Shown piece by piece: positions 1 through 7,969 of a DNA stretch of 64,000 bases; positions within the stretch are counted from its first letter, which is position 1, and the number at the start of each line of letters is the position of its first letter. Both the position numbers and the translations under genes were made by a program. Source of the stretch: Metabacillus litoralis (lineage in GTDB: Bacteria; Bacillota; Bacilli; Bacillales; Bacillaceae); contig NZ_CP033043.1 of the NCBI RefSeq assembly GCF_003667825.1, positions 2,461,501-2,525,500 of the forward strand. The letters are read 5' to 3'. A model generated the notes under the pieces. The model searched no databases. It saw only the letters and a program-made list of their open reading frames with translations, and had not been told where the DNA came from.

Positions 1-1100
1 AAAAAAACGTTTGAACACTCCAATGAATCATTAATATTAATTTTATCAATTCTTTTCTCCTTGATGCTTACAAGACCACCTAAGTCCTGAGATTTATTGC
101 TAGATTCTTGAAGCTCCATAATTTTCTCAACAGCAGGCATGGCAGATGATATGTTTTCTAAATTTGATTGTATACCTGTGAAACGAGGCCATAAACGAGT
201 AAAAATCATAATAATCAATAACATTAATGCTCCATCACTCTGAAAAAAATTAAAAGATATATAAATAAATAAAGCAATCATCATAGTGGAAAATAGCTTA
301 TAAGTCAGTTTTGAATTACTGCGAACTTTTGCGCTTTCATATCTTTCATTTGCAACAAGATCAGACCAAGTGGATAACCATCTATATTGTGAAGCCTCTA
401 ATAAGTTACTTTTAATATCTTTAACACCATTAAAATGATCTGAAATTCCTGCTAAATATCTTTGAGATAATTCATTCATTACCTTCCCTAATTCCCTGGA
501 CCTTCTAAAAAAACTTTTAGATAAGAAGGTTATAATCAATCCACAACATAAAACAAAAAGTGTCATCTTAACAGAGACAAACAATGCAATTACAATTTGA
601 ATTACTGTGAAAACAAGGGAGGCTAAAAATTGTAATAATAAAAATGTGCTGTTCGTTACTCTTCCAAGTTCAGAAGTAAGAGAATTGACTAAATCTGACT
701 TTCTTCTTTTGGTGAAAAATTCCCAATCCGCCTTCAACAAAGAGCAATAAAGATCTAATCGAATATGATTTATAAAACCAGTATGAATTCTTATTTCTCT
801 TAATCCTATATTTCTAGAAAGGAGGGCCTGACTTGATACCAAGATTACATAGAAAAATAAAATGATAAGTAAGGCTTGTTCTGTCGGGATATTTTCTAGA
901 AAATTAAATACTTGAATACCTGGTATATCATTTATACTTATCTCGACAATCCCAATTGCACTTAATAATGGTATAAGCAATAAGATTCCAGCACTTTCTA
1001 AAAGCCCCATTAACATACTTCCAAATAGATTGATATATAGTATTTTCCCTGAATAGTTATGAAGTTTTCTTAAGAAAACTAATAATGGTGATAGTTTCAT
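1..1100 (-). CDS. ABC transporter, lasso-peptide exporter (D protein), 3' part cut by window edge
   Basis: The frame opens with ATG at 1100, two bases after the B2 stop, and stays open to the window edge (366 residues visible). It begins MKLSPLLVFLRKL and contains several long hydrophobic segments spread over residues 20-270, as in the membrane domain of an ABC exporter. The nucleotide-binding domain would lie left of position 1. Its place at the end of the lasso genes suggests that it exports, and gives immunity to, the mature lasso peptide. Family membership is inferred from the transmembrane pattern and context, because no Walker motif is visible here. Confidence 0.75.
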   Translation of the reverse strand, partial: MKLSPLLVFLRKLHNYSGKILYINLFGSMLMGLLESAGILLLIPLLSAIGIVEISINDIPGIQVFNFLENIPTEQALLIILFFYVILVSSQALLSRNIGLREIRIHTGFINHIRLDLYCSLLKADWEFFTKRRKSDLVNSLTSELGRVTNSTFLLLQFLASLVFTVIQIVIALFVSVKMTLFVLCCGLIITFLSKSFFRRSRELGKVMNELSQRYLAGISDHFNGVKDIKSNLLEASQYRWLSTWSDLVANERYESAKVRSNSKLTYKLFSTMMIALFIYISFNFFQSDGALMLLIIMIFTRLWPRFTGIQSNLENISSAMPAVEKIMELQESSNKSQDLGGLVSIKEKRIDKININDSLECSNVF

Positions 1101-1101
1101 C

Positions 1102-1575
1102 TTATTTTCCACCCACAAGATTTGTCATTTTCGCAAATTTACCAGTGACCGTGAATCTATACATCTCCTCATAACCGGTCACATACATTGAACCACTCCT
1201 TAACCAAGCATGAGCAATCATTTTACCATTCTCATCTGTACCTGTTCCTAAATAAAGGGTACTATCTATGTTACGTCTTTCTAGCATCTTTAGTGCTGCA
1301 ATAGCCCTAACTAAGCATTTACTTTCCCAAAAGGTATACTTACTCATAACTTGAATTGAATGTCGAATATGTTTCAATTTACTATTATGACTTTCTGTAT
1401 CCTCTACTTTTGTTTCCTTCATATATACACCGAGAGAGAGCGCTAATTTTGAAAATGGGAGATACATTAGTTGAAACCGAGCCCACCCTAGATAAAGGAA
1501 GGCTTCTATTAATAAACCTATTGTCGTTAAGTCCAAACTCATAAGAACCTTAAATTTTCCTATCATATATTTCAC
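1102..1575 (-). CDS. Lasso peptide biosynthesis B2 protein (transglutaminase-like leader peptidase)
   Basis: 157 residues, the usual size of a stand-alone B2 protein. The cysteine-protease core is visible: Cys87 in ESKCLVRA and His122 in AHAWL, the order and spacing of the transglutaminase-like family that removes the leader of lasso precursors. A hydrophobic stretch lies in the N-terminal 40 residues. It overlaps the kinase stop by four bases, so the two are translationally coupled. B2 normally works with a PqqD-like B1 protein; no B1 domain is fused here and none is seen between the neighbours. Confidence 0.87.
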   Translation of the reverse strand: MKYMIGKFKVLMSLDLTTIGLLIEAFLYLGWARFQLMYLPFSKLALSLGVYMKETKVEDTESHNSKLKHIRHSIQVMSKYTFWESKCLVRAIAALKMLERRNIDSTLYLGTGTDENGKMIAHAWLRSGSMYVTGYEEMYRFTVTGKFAKMTNLVGGK

Positions 1576-2534
1576 CTATTTACTATTATTTCATTTTGAG
1601 TATTAGTATTGTTTCCTGAACTATTAATTTCTGTTAGTATCTTCTCAACAATCTGGAAAGCAGAGAATCCTGTTTCTGGCCTTTTAATTTGATAAAAAGG
1701 AAGACGCTCTGCTAATAAAGTGGATTTAATAAAATGCCATTTAGTTAAATTTAGTTTAGGAATAAGAAATTGGCGATATGTATGTGTAAAGAGTTTCTGC
1801 AGTAAATCAAGTCCATGTATAGGATGGATAGAAATTGAATCACCATTCGTTTTAACTAGTTCAAAAATTCCACCTAGAGGAAGCTGTGTTGTATGGAAAT
1901 TTTTTATTACCGGCTTACAAAATTTACTTTCCCTTCCATAAATCGGTCTCAGTTTTTCGTTACTAATACCAAAAGCGTCGAGGCTTTGCTGCCAAAGCTT
2001 TTGCTGTGGATAAGAAGGGATTACGATTGGAAGATTTTCCTTTGAAAACTTGACTGCTATAACATCATCACTTAACAATTGATATCCCCTTTCCATAAAA
2101 GCTGAAGCAAGTGTGGATTTTCCGGCTCCTGAGTCACCTATAATGGCAAAAGCTTTACCATCTATTACAATAGCACTACCATGTAAAGGATAAATACCTC
2201 TCTGAAGCAGCAAAGCCCCGAAGCTAGAGCCTAATAAATATAATCGAATAATATCCTGGTTAGCTCCTTCAAAAGGAGAAACTGTTATCTCCTTACCATC
2301 TTTAACTTGGAAAATCGCAATCTCAGGTACCATAAATGTAACAGTTTGATTTTCTACCAAAAACTCAAAGGGTCTACTTTTAAAACAATTTTTAAGGCTT
2401 GTGTTTATCTTAATTTCAATATCAGCAGCTTCAGAATATCTCCGTTGTATTAGCTCTTGCAAAATAATCTCACTCTTAATAGTTAGACCAAATGCTTTAT
2501 ACATGTTATATTTAGTAGTTTCCAAAATTCTCAC
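1572..2534 (-). CDS. HPr-kinase-like lasso peptide kinase
   Basis: 320 residues. The kinase core resembles HPr kinase/phosphorylase: LHGSA near residue 117, P-loop GDSGAGKS at 133-140, then LLSDDV near 153-158. Homologues in paeninodin-type clusters phosphorylate the side chain of the C-terminal Ser of the lasso precursor (established for that family). The precursor encoded just upstream does end in Ser, which supports the assignment. The gene starts about 80 bases after the precursor stop, beyond short inverted repeats (around 2557-2586) that might attenuate transcription so that precursor exceeds enzyme. It is unlikely to be the housekeeping HprK because of its N-terminal region and its cluster. 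Confidence 0.87.
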   Translation of the reverse strand: MRILETTKYNMYKAFGLTIKSEIILQELIQRRYSEAADIEIKINTSLKNCFKSRPFEFLVENQTVTFMVPEIAIFQVKDGKEITVSPFEGANQDIIRLYLLGSSFGALLLQRGIYPLHGSAIVIDGKAFAIIGDSGAGKSTLASAFMERGYQLLSDDVIAVKFSKENLPIVIPSYPQQKLWQQSLDAFGISNEKLRPIYGRESKFCKPVIKNFHTTQLPLGGIFELVKTNGDSISIHPIHGLDLLQKLFTHTYRQFLIPKLNLTKWHFIKSTLLAERLPFYQIKRPETGFSAFQIVEKILTEINSSGNNTNTQNEIIVNR

Positions 2535-2612
2535 TCCAAATAAAATTCAATTATATAAGGGAGAAGCCCTTACACAGGTGTATAAGAGCCTTTAACCATG
2601 TTAATTTCAACC

Positions 2613-2771
2613 TTAGCTTTCATGATGTGGTACTAATTTGCCATCAGGCTTTCTTCTTGTTTGGTCACCATTATAAGCTTCATCGTGTTCTGGCTCATCG
2701 TAAGTAGCAGCTTCAGTCATATTTATGTTAAGAAACTCGAACTTAGGCTGTGCCCATGCTTTTTTCGTCAA
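2613..2771 (-). CDS. Lasso peptide precursor, 52 aa, C-terminal Ser
   Basis: A TTG start at 2771 follows a strong GGAGGTG ribosome site, five bases after the cyclase stop. The product has 52 residues. The leader MTKKAWAQPKFEFLNINMTE resembles paeninodin-type leaders (KK-W-x-x-P, hydrophobic L-x-I/V, then MT), with the conserved Thr at position -2. The inferred core is 32 residues, starts AATYDEPEHDEAYNG and ends LVPHHES. An isopeptide between Ala1 and Glu8 would give an 8-residue ring. The terminal Ser is the expected substrate of the adjacent kinase. The core is long for a lasso peptide, acidic at the front and basic (TRRKPDGK) in the tail. The cleavage site is inferred from the Thr rule, not shown. 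Confidence 0.85.
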   Translation of the reverse strand: MTKKAWAQPKFEFLNINMTEAATYDEPEHDEAYNGDQTRRKPDGKLVPHHES

Positions 2772-2776
2772 ATTAT

Positions 2777-4717
2777 TCACCTCCCTTCATTATTAATGAA
2801 ACGGTAAAGGACAAGGCTATCCATTAATATCTTTAGATGCCTTGAATACGCATGTTGAGGTTTGACAGGCTCATGTAAGCATTCTTGAGCATCTAGTAAT
2901 TTCTCTTCATTAACAATCTCCATAAATGCCTTATCGTTACACATGGTTGAAACCTCATATGTAAAATCATTCCATCTCGGGATAATACGGTGCACCCAAT
3001 CCACACCTTGAACCCCTCTAACTCTCATATTTAGACGAACATTATCAGGTAAATAGTTTTCAGTTGCTCTTCTAATCAAGGCACGATTCAGCCCATTTTG
3101 AACATATTGCTCGTGTGGTATTGACATACAAAACCTTATTACTCTTAAATCATTGGTCGGATCTCGTTTCCAAACTGAGTAATGTAAAGACAATTTTGCT
3201 GCAAGTGAATTACTAGCATTCCACTGGAATAACTGTTCAAAATGTTGTTTACGAAGAGCAACTGAGTCTTTTATTAAAGATTGCCCTGTTTTGTCAATTT
3301 CATATAGGTTCCTCAGCTTATCATATACACGAGTCCGATTTGCAAATTCCTGATTAATAAGTGGCGTATGAGTAGTTGATAAATTAGAATTTCTTTGTAA
3401 TATTGGAAAAGCTTGATTTAGAACTGACGACAATATGGTTTTCCGTCCAGAGCCAACATTATTACTAAATGACTTTACCTCCGATAAAAGTCGAACCCAC
3501 TTAAATCGTTTTAGTAGCTGAGCATAGAATGGAAAGGCATCTCCCCAAGAGATTGAAAGATTGCCTCGACCACCATTAAGTAGTATTCCAATATCCATTT
3601 TGTTAGCTTGTTCAAACATTCCTTTTAACCAAAAAGAATTAACATAAAACTTATAGGGTGTTTCCATATGACTCATCACACTATCAATTTCTGAATATGA
3701 ATCCCTTCCCTCAAAGTCAAAATAGTGATCTTTTAATCCCCCTATATAATTTACAGTCGATTTAATATATGGTTTTTCATTTGCTACTAAGTGTTTAGGA
3801 GTATAATCAGTAAAATCACTAGGCGGTATGTAACTAAAAGTATGTAATTGTTTATTTTGTTTTTTTAATTCTCTTGCAGCGAAGCTAACGATAGAACCTG
3901 AATCAAGCCCACCACTTAACTGTGCTCCAACTGTCTTATAAGTTCTTATTCGAGAAGAAACAGCCTGTTGAAACACTTCTTGAAAAGCTTCGATATATTC
4001 ATTATTAGAAAGGTTCTGAAGAGAACTTTCCCATTTTAAATACTTATATTGCTTTAATGAAACTTTCCCATTTTGTACTGTTATACTATGCGCAGGAGGT
4101 AATTGTTTGATTTCCTTATAGGGAGTAATGGATGTATCAGCCACATCTACCATTCCAGCAATGACTAGGAATTCAGCTATCCATTCTTGGTTCAATACAC
4201 TACTAATATATGGAAGACTTAATAAAGGTTTAATAGTTGTGCAAAAGGTAAACTGTGTGAGGTCGCTATTGTAGTAGAGTGTCCTGCCTCCAGAGAAGTC
4301 TCTAGCACCGAATAACTTTTGCCTTTTTTCATCCCAAATCACAAAAGCAAAGTCACCAACTAAATATTCAGGACAATCGTCTCCCCATTTTTTATATGCT
4401 TGGAGAATTAAATAACTATCTGGGATCGTTTTTCTTTTATTTTCACTTATTTGAAGTTTCTCAAAAAGTTCTACCCTATTATCGATAATCGCATCTGAGG
4501 TTATGACCATTCCCTGTTCTACATCATAAAATGGTAGCATTTCATCTACTGATTCTGGAGTAATCCACTGTGCATGGCAACCAAGAAATACTTCATCTTT
4601 TATCCACACCTGAGTGTCATCAGCTGGAAAATGTAATAACGAATCCATTATCCTTTTGTAGTGATCTGTGTTTATTGGTTCTTTATTCATTTGATAAATA
4701 CCAGCTATTGCACTCAT
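2777..4717 (-). CDS. Lasso cyclase (C protein), asparagine synthase family
   Basis: 646 residues. An N-terminal class II glutaminase-like domain is followed by the synthetase domain with the ATP-binding motif SGGLDSGS at 268-275. The protein starts MSAIAGIY, so the catalytic Cys that follows Met in true glutamine-dependent asparagine synthases is replaced by Ser. This fits the lasso C proteins, which adenylate the ring Asp/Glu side chain and form the macrolactam. It is first in the lasso operon, and the precursor begins five bases after its stop. A promoter and two SinR-like palindromes lie upstream. Confidence 0.87.
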   Translation of the reverse strand: MSAIAGIYQMNKEPINTDHYKRIMDSLLHFPADDTQVWIKDEVFLGCHAQWITPESVDEMLPFYDVEQGMVITSDAIIDNRVELFEKLQISENKRKTIPDSYLILQAYKKWGDDCPEYLVGDFAFVIWDEKRQKLFGARDFSGGRTLYYNSDLTQFTFCTTIKPLLSLPYISSVLNQEWIAEFLVIAGMVDVADTSITPYKEIKQLPPAHSITVQNGKVSLKQYKYLKWESSLQNLSNNEYIEAFQEVFQQAVSSRIRTYKTVGAQLSGGLDSGSIVSFAARELKKQNKQLHTFSYIPPSDFTDYTPKHLVANEKPYIKSTVNYIGGLKDHYFDFEGRDSYSEIDSVMSHMETPYKFYVNSFWLKGMFEQANKMDIGILLNGGRGNLSISWGDAFPFYAQLLKRFKWVRLLSEVKSFSNNVGSGRKTILSSVLNQAFPILQRNSNLSTTHTPLINQEFANRTRVYDKLRNLYEIDKTGQSLIKDSVALRKQHFEQLFQWNASNSLAAKLSLHYSVWKRDPTNDLRVIRFCMSIPHEQYVQNGLNRALIRRATENYLPDNVRLNMRVRGVQGVDWVHRIIPRWNDFTYEVSTMCNDKAFMEIVNEEKLLDAQECLHEPVKPQHAYSRHLKILMDSLVLYRFINNEGR

Positions 4718-4732
4718 AAAGCCCTCCAGCTT

Positions 4733-4748
4733 ATTCTTATTTAAGAAC
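4733..4748. promoter_or_regulatory. Near-match SinR-type palindrome at lasso leader
   Basis: ATTCTTATTTAAGAAC matches GTTC-N8-GAAC at all but one fixed base. It lies just upstream of the cyclase ribosome site, downstream of the better copy at 4817. A second, weaker operator is plausible, but it could be chance in AT-rich DNA. Confidence 0.4.
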
Positions 4749-4816
4749 TACTAATGACAAAAAAGGTGTTTACTATAGAAAAATCAACTAATAATCTCGT
4801 AAATCAAAACATATTC

Positions 4817-4832
4817 GTTCTTTAAAAAGAAC
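4817..4832. promoter_or_regulatory. SinR-type operator upstream of the lasso operon
   Basis: GTTCTTTAAAAAGAAC is a nearly perfect 16-bp palindrome of the form GTTC-N8-GAAC, the architecture of the SinR operator at the B. subtilis eps promoter. It lies 11 bases downstream of the proposed -10 box, about where transcription would begin. Confidence 0.65.
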
Positions 4833-4843
4833 GTCATAACACA

Positions 4844-4872
4844 AAAGTAACACTGCTTAAATTAAGTGTCAA
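4844..4872 (-). promoter_or_regulatory. Sigma-A-type promoter of the lasso operon
   Basis: Read on the minus strand, TTGACA (4872-4867), a 17-base spacer and TACTTT (4849-4844) form a promoter with a perfect -35 and a moderate -10, about 130 bases before the cyclase start. Confidence 0.55.
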
Positions 4873-4904
4873 TACCTATTCGTTTCATATTTATTTAATA
4901 AACC

Positions 4905-5792
4905 TTAATCACTTCTTTGTATTTTAAAATTAATATATTTATTTAATATTACCCCTAATGGCAGTGCAAAAATAGTTAACAATTTTTGAGGAGATTGCAT
5001 TGTTAGACTCCTACTCTCTGTAAATAAACTACAAGACACATAATGCACTGCCTGCTTAAACTTAAAAGTTAAAGAAGTATTAGGCAACTTCATCATTTCC
5101 ATACGATAAAATCTAAAACCGTTTGCACTATTTCTATATTGTCGGAAGATATTCATAGATGATCCATCAGGTAGATACTCAACTACACATAGTGGTTCAT
5201 TTAGCAGTAGCAATTCACATTCAAGATCTAGCATAAAATATTTATATGACAAGGGGACTAATTTTTCATTAGGAAACACTGGATAAGGAAACTTCTTTGA
5301 TAGCTCTGTTCGATATACAATCTTTTTATCACCTTTAACCCCTTTTTTTTGATATAGGTTAAATAAGGTTGATTTCTTCAGCTCTGCTGGTAATTTTGTC
5401 CCGATAATGTCACCATTACTTTTGCAATCGAGCCCTATCATACCTCCTACTTCATTACTACCATGTTTTCTCCAAAATGAGATAATCTTTTCAATAGCAT
5501 CATCTGGCATATAATCATCGCTATCAATACAAACATTTAATTCTGTATCTATTAAGCTATACGCAGTATTATGAGCACCATGCATCCCTTGGTTTTCCTG
5601 CTTAAAATAACTGATTGAAATATCATTATCCTTGATCCAACTGTTAACTAGTTCTTCAGTGTTATCAGACGATCCATCATCAATAATTAACCATATAAAC
5701 TCCTTATTTGTTTGCCTTTTAAGGCTTTCATAACACTGATGAAGAATATATCCACGATTAAATGTAGGTGTAAAAACTGTTAAAATTGGCAA
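4905..5792 (-). CDS. Glycosyltransferase family 2
   Basis: A GT-A fold GT2 enzyme of 295 residues using the TTG at 5792, which has an AGGTG site six bases away and gives the typical N-terminus MPILTVFTPTFNRG; an upstream GTG (5801) is less likely. It shows the nucleotide-sugar motif IIDDGSSDNT and a CIDSDDYM motif in place of DxD near residue 95. It probably adds one sugar to the lipid-linked repeat unit. It is the last eps gene before the lasso promoter, and its start lies just past the stop of the preceding GT4 gene. Sugar specificity cannot be read. Confidence 0.85.
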   Translation of the reverse strand: MPILTVFTPTFNRGYILHQCYESLKRQTNKEFIWLIIDDGSSDNTEELVNSWIKDNDISISYFKQENQGMHGAHNTAYSLIDTELNVCIDSDDYMPDDAIEKIISFWRKHGSNEVGGMIGLDCKSNGDIIGTKLPAELKKSTLFNLYQKKGVKGDKKIVYRTELSKKFPYPVFPNEKLVPLSYKYFMLDLECELLLLNEPLCVVEYLPDGSSMNIFRQYRNSANGFRFYRMEMMKLPNTSLTFKFKQAVHYVSCSLFTESRSLTMQSPQKLLTIFALPLGVILNKYINFKIQRSD

Positions 5793-5797
5793 GAAAA

Positions 5798-6910
5798 TCA
5801 CCTCGTTTTTGACAGATAAAAGTCTTGCAGCCAGCTTGTTGTGCTTTTAATATCATAGCCCCGTTCTCTAATCTGGTTTATTTTAATTTTATTTAGCTCT
5901 CTTTGTTTAGGATTTAGATCCCTCAGCTCAGAGACCCACAAATCAATATTTTCAATGTTTAAATATTTAATTAATCCTAATCCTAGGTCCACTTCAGCTG
6001 TAATTTTATTTGAAATTACACAAGGTACACCTGCTGCCTGTGCCTCAATAAGTGTCACAGGTAAACCTTCGTGCAAAGAAGGAAATAAAAATACATCAAA
6101 TGCTTGAAGTAATTGGTTTATATCACTTCTAACACCTAAAAATTTAATATTTTCATGTATATTTAATATTTTTGCTTTATTTTCAATTTCATCTCTTAGG
6201 AAACCGTCACCACATAACAACAAGATAGCATTAGGTCTTCTTTTTAAAACATCAGCAAAAACCTCAATTAAAAACTGATGATTTTTCTGCTTCGTAAATC
6301 GTCCTATATGACCAATGACTAATTGTGAATCATGAATTCCTAGCTCATTCCTTTTCATCTTTCTTACATCTGGAGAATAATGAAAAGTCTCCACTTCTAT
6401 TCCATTGTTAAGTAGCTTTACATCATTTGATTTACTTCTAAATAGCCATTTAGCAGCAGCTTCTGAACAAGCAAAATTAAAGTCTGAGTTCGACCGAATA
6501 TATAAACCGGAATACCATTTATACGACTGAGCCAGAAAACTTCCTTCTCCACCTGTGTTATGACTATGGGTTATACAGTATTTCACTCCAAATTTTTTGG
6601 CTGACCGTACCACTAATCCACTCATTTTATTTAAATGTGTATGTACGATCTTATAATTACTATATTTTGAGAAGAAATTGTTCAAGGCCTTAATATAACC
6701 AAAATGACCTGCTTCACTAACATATGGGATTCTATGAACAATTCCACCGAGTTGTTTAATTTCTGAATCAAAAACCCCTTCTTTACAAGTTAAAAAATCA
6801 AATTGCACTTTTGACCGGTCGATATTTCTATATAAATTCATGATGAGTGTCTCTGCCCCACCTCTGTTCATATTGACTACTACATGTAGAATTCTAATAG
6901 GTTTTGTCAT
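5798..6910 (-). CDS. Glycosyltransferase family 4 (EpsF-like)
   Basis: 370 residues, GT-B fold. The N-terminal domain opens RILHVVVNMNRGGAETLIMNLY, and the C-terminal domain carries IGHIGRFTKQKNH and the ExxxxxxxE-type loop HEGLPVTLIEAQAAG. This profile is typical of EpsF-like retaining transferases in exopolysaccharide clusters. ATG at 6910 has a GGGAGG site. It is co-transcribed with the neighbouring GT2 and epimerase genes. Donor and acceptor are unknown. Confidence 0.85.
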   Translation of the reverse strand: MTKPIRILHVVVNMNRGGAETLIMNLYRNIDRSKVQFDFLTCKEGVFDSEIKQLGGIVHRIPYVSEAGHFGYIKALNNFFSKYSNYKIVHTHLNKMSGLVVRSAKKFGVKYCITHSHNTGGEGSFLAQSYKWYSGLYIRSNSDFNFACSEAAAKWLFRSKSNDVKLLNNGIEVETFHYSPDVRKMKRNELGIHDSQLVIGHIGRFTKQKNHQFLIEVFADVLKRRPNAILLLCGDGFLRDEIENKAKILNIHENIKFLGVRSDINQLLQAFDVFLFPSLHEGLPVTLIEAQAAGVPCVISNKITAEVDLGLGLIKYLNIENIDLWVSELRDLNPKQRELNKIKINQIRERGYDIKSTTSWLQDFYLSKTR

Positions 6911-6940
6911 TTACAATCCTCCCGGTCAACTATCAAAATC

Positions 6941-7933
6941 TTAAACGACTTTTAAAGCTTTTAAATCCGCTTTATACCAATCTATCGCAGCTTCAATTCC
7001 TTTTTCAAAACTCCATTCTGGATCATAGCCTAATAGCTCTTTAGCTTTGGATATATCAGCATTACTATGCTTAATATCTCCCCTTCTTTCGGGACCAAAT
7101 ATAGGTTGTATATCTTTTCCTAATGCTTGTGTTAAATGGTAGTAGATATCAATTAAAAACTCTCTACCTCCATAAGCAATATTAAAAACCTTTCCAGCTG
7201 CCTCACTATTTGCCTTACAAGCCTTTAAATTAGCTTCAATAACATTTTCAATATAGGTAAAATCCCTACTTTGTTTTCCATCTCCGTTAATGACTGGTTG
7301 CTTATCATTCAGCAGCTGCTTAATAAACTTTGGAATAACCGCTGCATATGCTCCATCAGGGTCTTGTCTCTTTCCGAATACATTAAAATATCTTAAGCCA
7401 TAGGTATCAAGGTCATAAAGACTTGTGTACAGACGGGCATATTCCTCATCTGATTTTTTAGTAAGCGCATATGGCGACAATACTTTTCCCTCTCTTCCCT
7501 CCTGTTTAGGCAAAGTGGGTTCATCTCCGTATACAGAGGAACTTGATGCATAGACAAACTTTTTCACACCATTTTGTCTAGCCGCCTCCAGCATATTCAA
7601 AGTACCTTTTAGATTTATTTCTTCATATAATAGTGGTAATTCAATGCTTCTTGGAACACTTCCCCATGCAGCTTGATGAAGCACAAAATCTACACCATCA
7701 CATGCCTTCATGCATGTATCAAGGTCACGAATATCTCCTTCAACAAATTCATAGTTAGGATGATGAAGAAATAAATCTACATTTTCTTTTTTACCAGTAG
7801 AGAGGTTATCAAGTCCTCTAACTTGGTAGCCTAAGTTGATAATGGCTTCAACTAAATTAGACCCAATAAATCCAGCTGACCCTGTTACTAAAAACTTTGT
7901 TTTCTCTGGAAAGCTAATATTTTGATATCCCAT
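6941..7933 (-). CDS. UDP-N-acetylglucosamine 4-epimerase-like SDR
   Basis: About 330 residues, extended short-chain dehydrogenase. The NAD-binding motif GSAGFIGSN is near the N-terminus and the catalytic SSSSVYG...SPYALTKK region (Ser, Tyr-x3-Lys) is in the middle. HQAAWGSVPRSIELP resembles the WbpP/TviC group, which interconverts UDP-GlcNAc and UDP-GalNAc (or the uronic forms). ATG at 7933 is preferred because GGAGGT precedes it by eight bases; a TTG 15 bases upstream would sit on top of that site. It supplies a precursor for the polymer, with the exact substrate inferred. Confidence 0.82.
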   Translation of the reverse strand: MGYQNISFPEKTKFLVTGSAGFIGSNLVEAIINLGYQVRGLDNLSTGKKENVDLFLHHPNYEFVEGDIRDLDTCMKACDGVDFVLHQAAWGSVPRSIELPLLYEEINLKGTLNMLEAARQNGVKKFVYASSSSVYGDEPTLPKQEGREGKVLSPYALTKKSDEEYARLYTSLYDLDTYGLRYFNVFGKRQDPDGAYAAVIPKFIKQLLNDKQPVINGDGKQSRDFTYIENVIEANLKACKANSEAAGKVFNIAYGGREFLIDIYYHLTQALGKDIQPIFGPERRGDIKHSNADISKAKELLGYDPEWSFEKGIEAAIDWYKADLKALKVV

Positions 7934-7969
7934 ACTTATAACCTCCAATGGTATTTAAAAGTAACTTTA

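Noticed and set aside
1572..2534. Housekeeping HPr kinase/phosphorylase
   Set aside because: Only the nucleotide-binding core is shared. The neighbours and the Ser-ended precursor point to the lasso kinase.
2777..4717. True asparagine synthetase AsnB
   Set aside because: The catalytic Cys after Met is Ser, and the gene is coupled to a lasso precursor, kinase and B2 gene.
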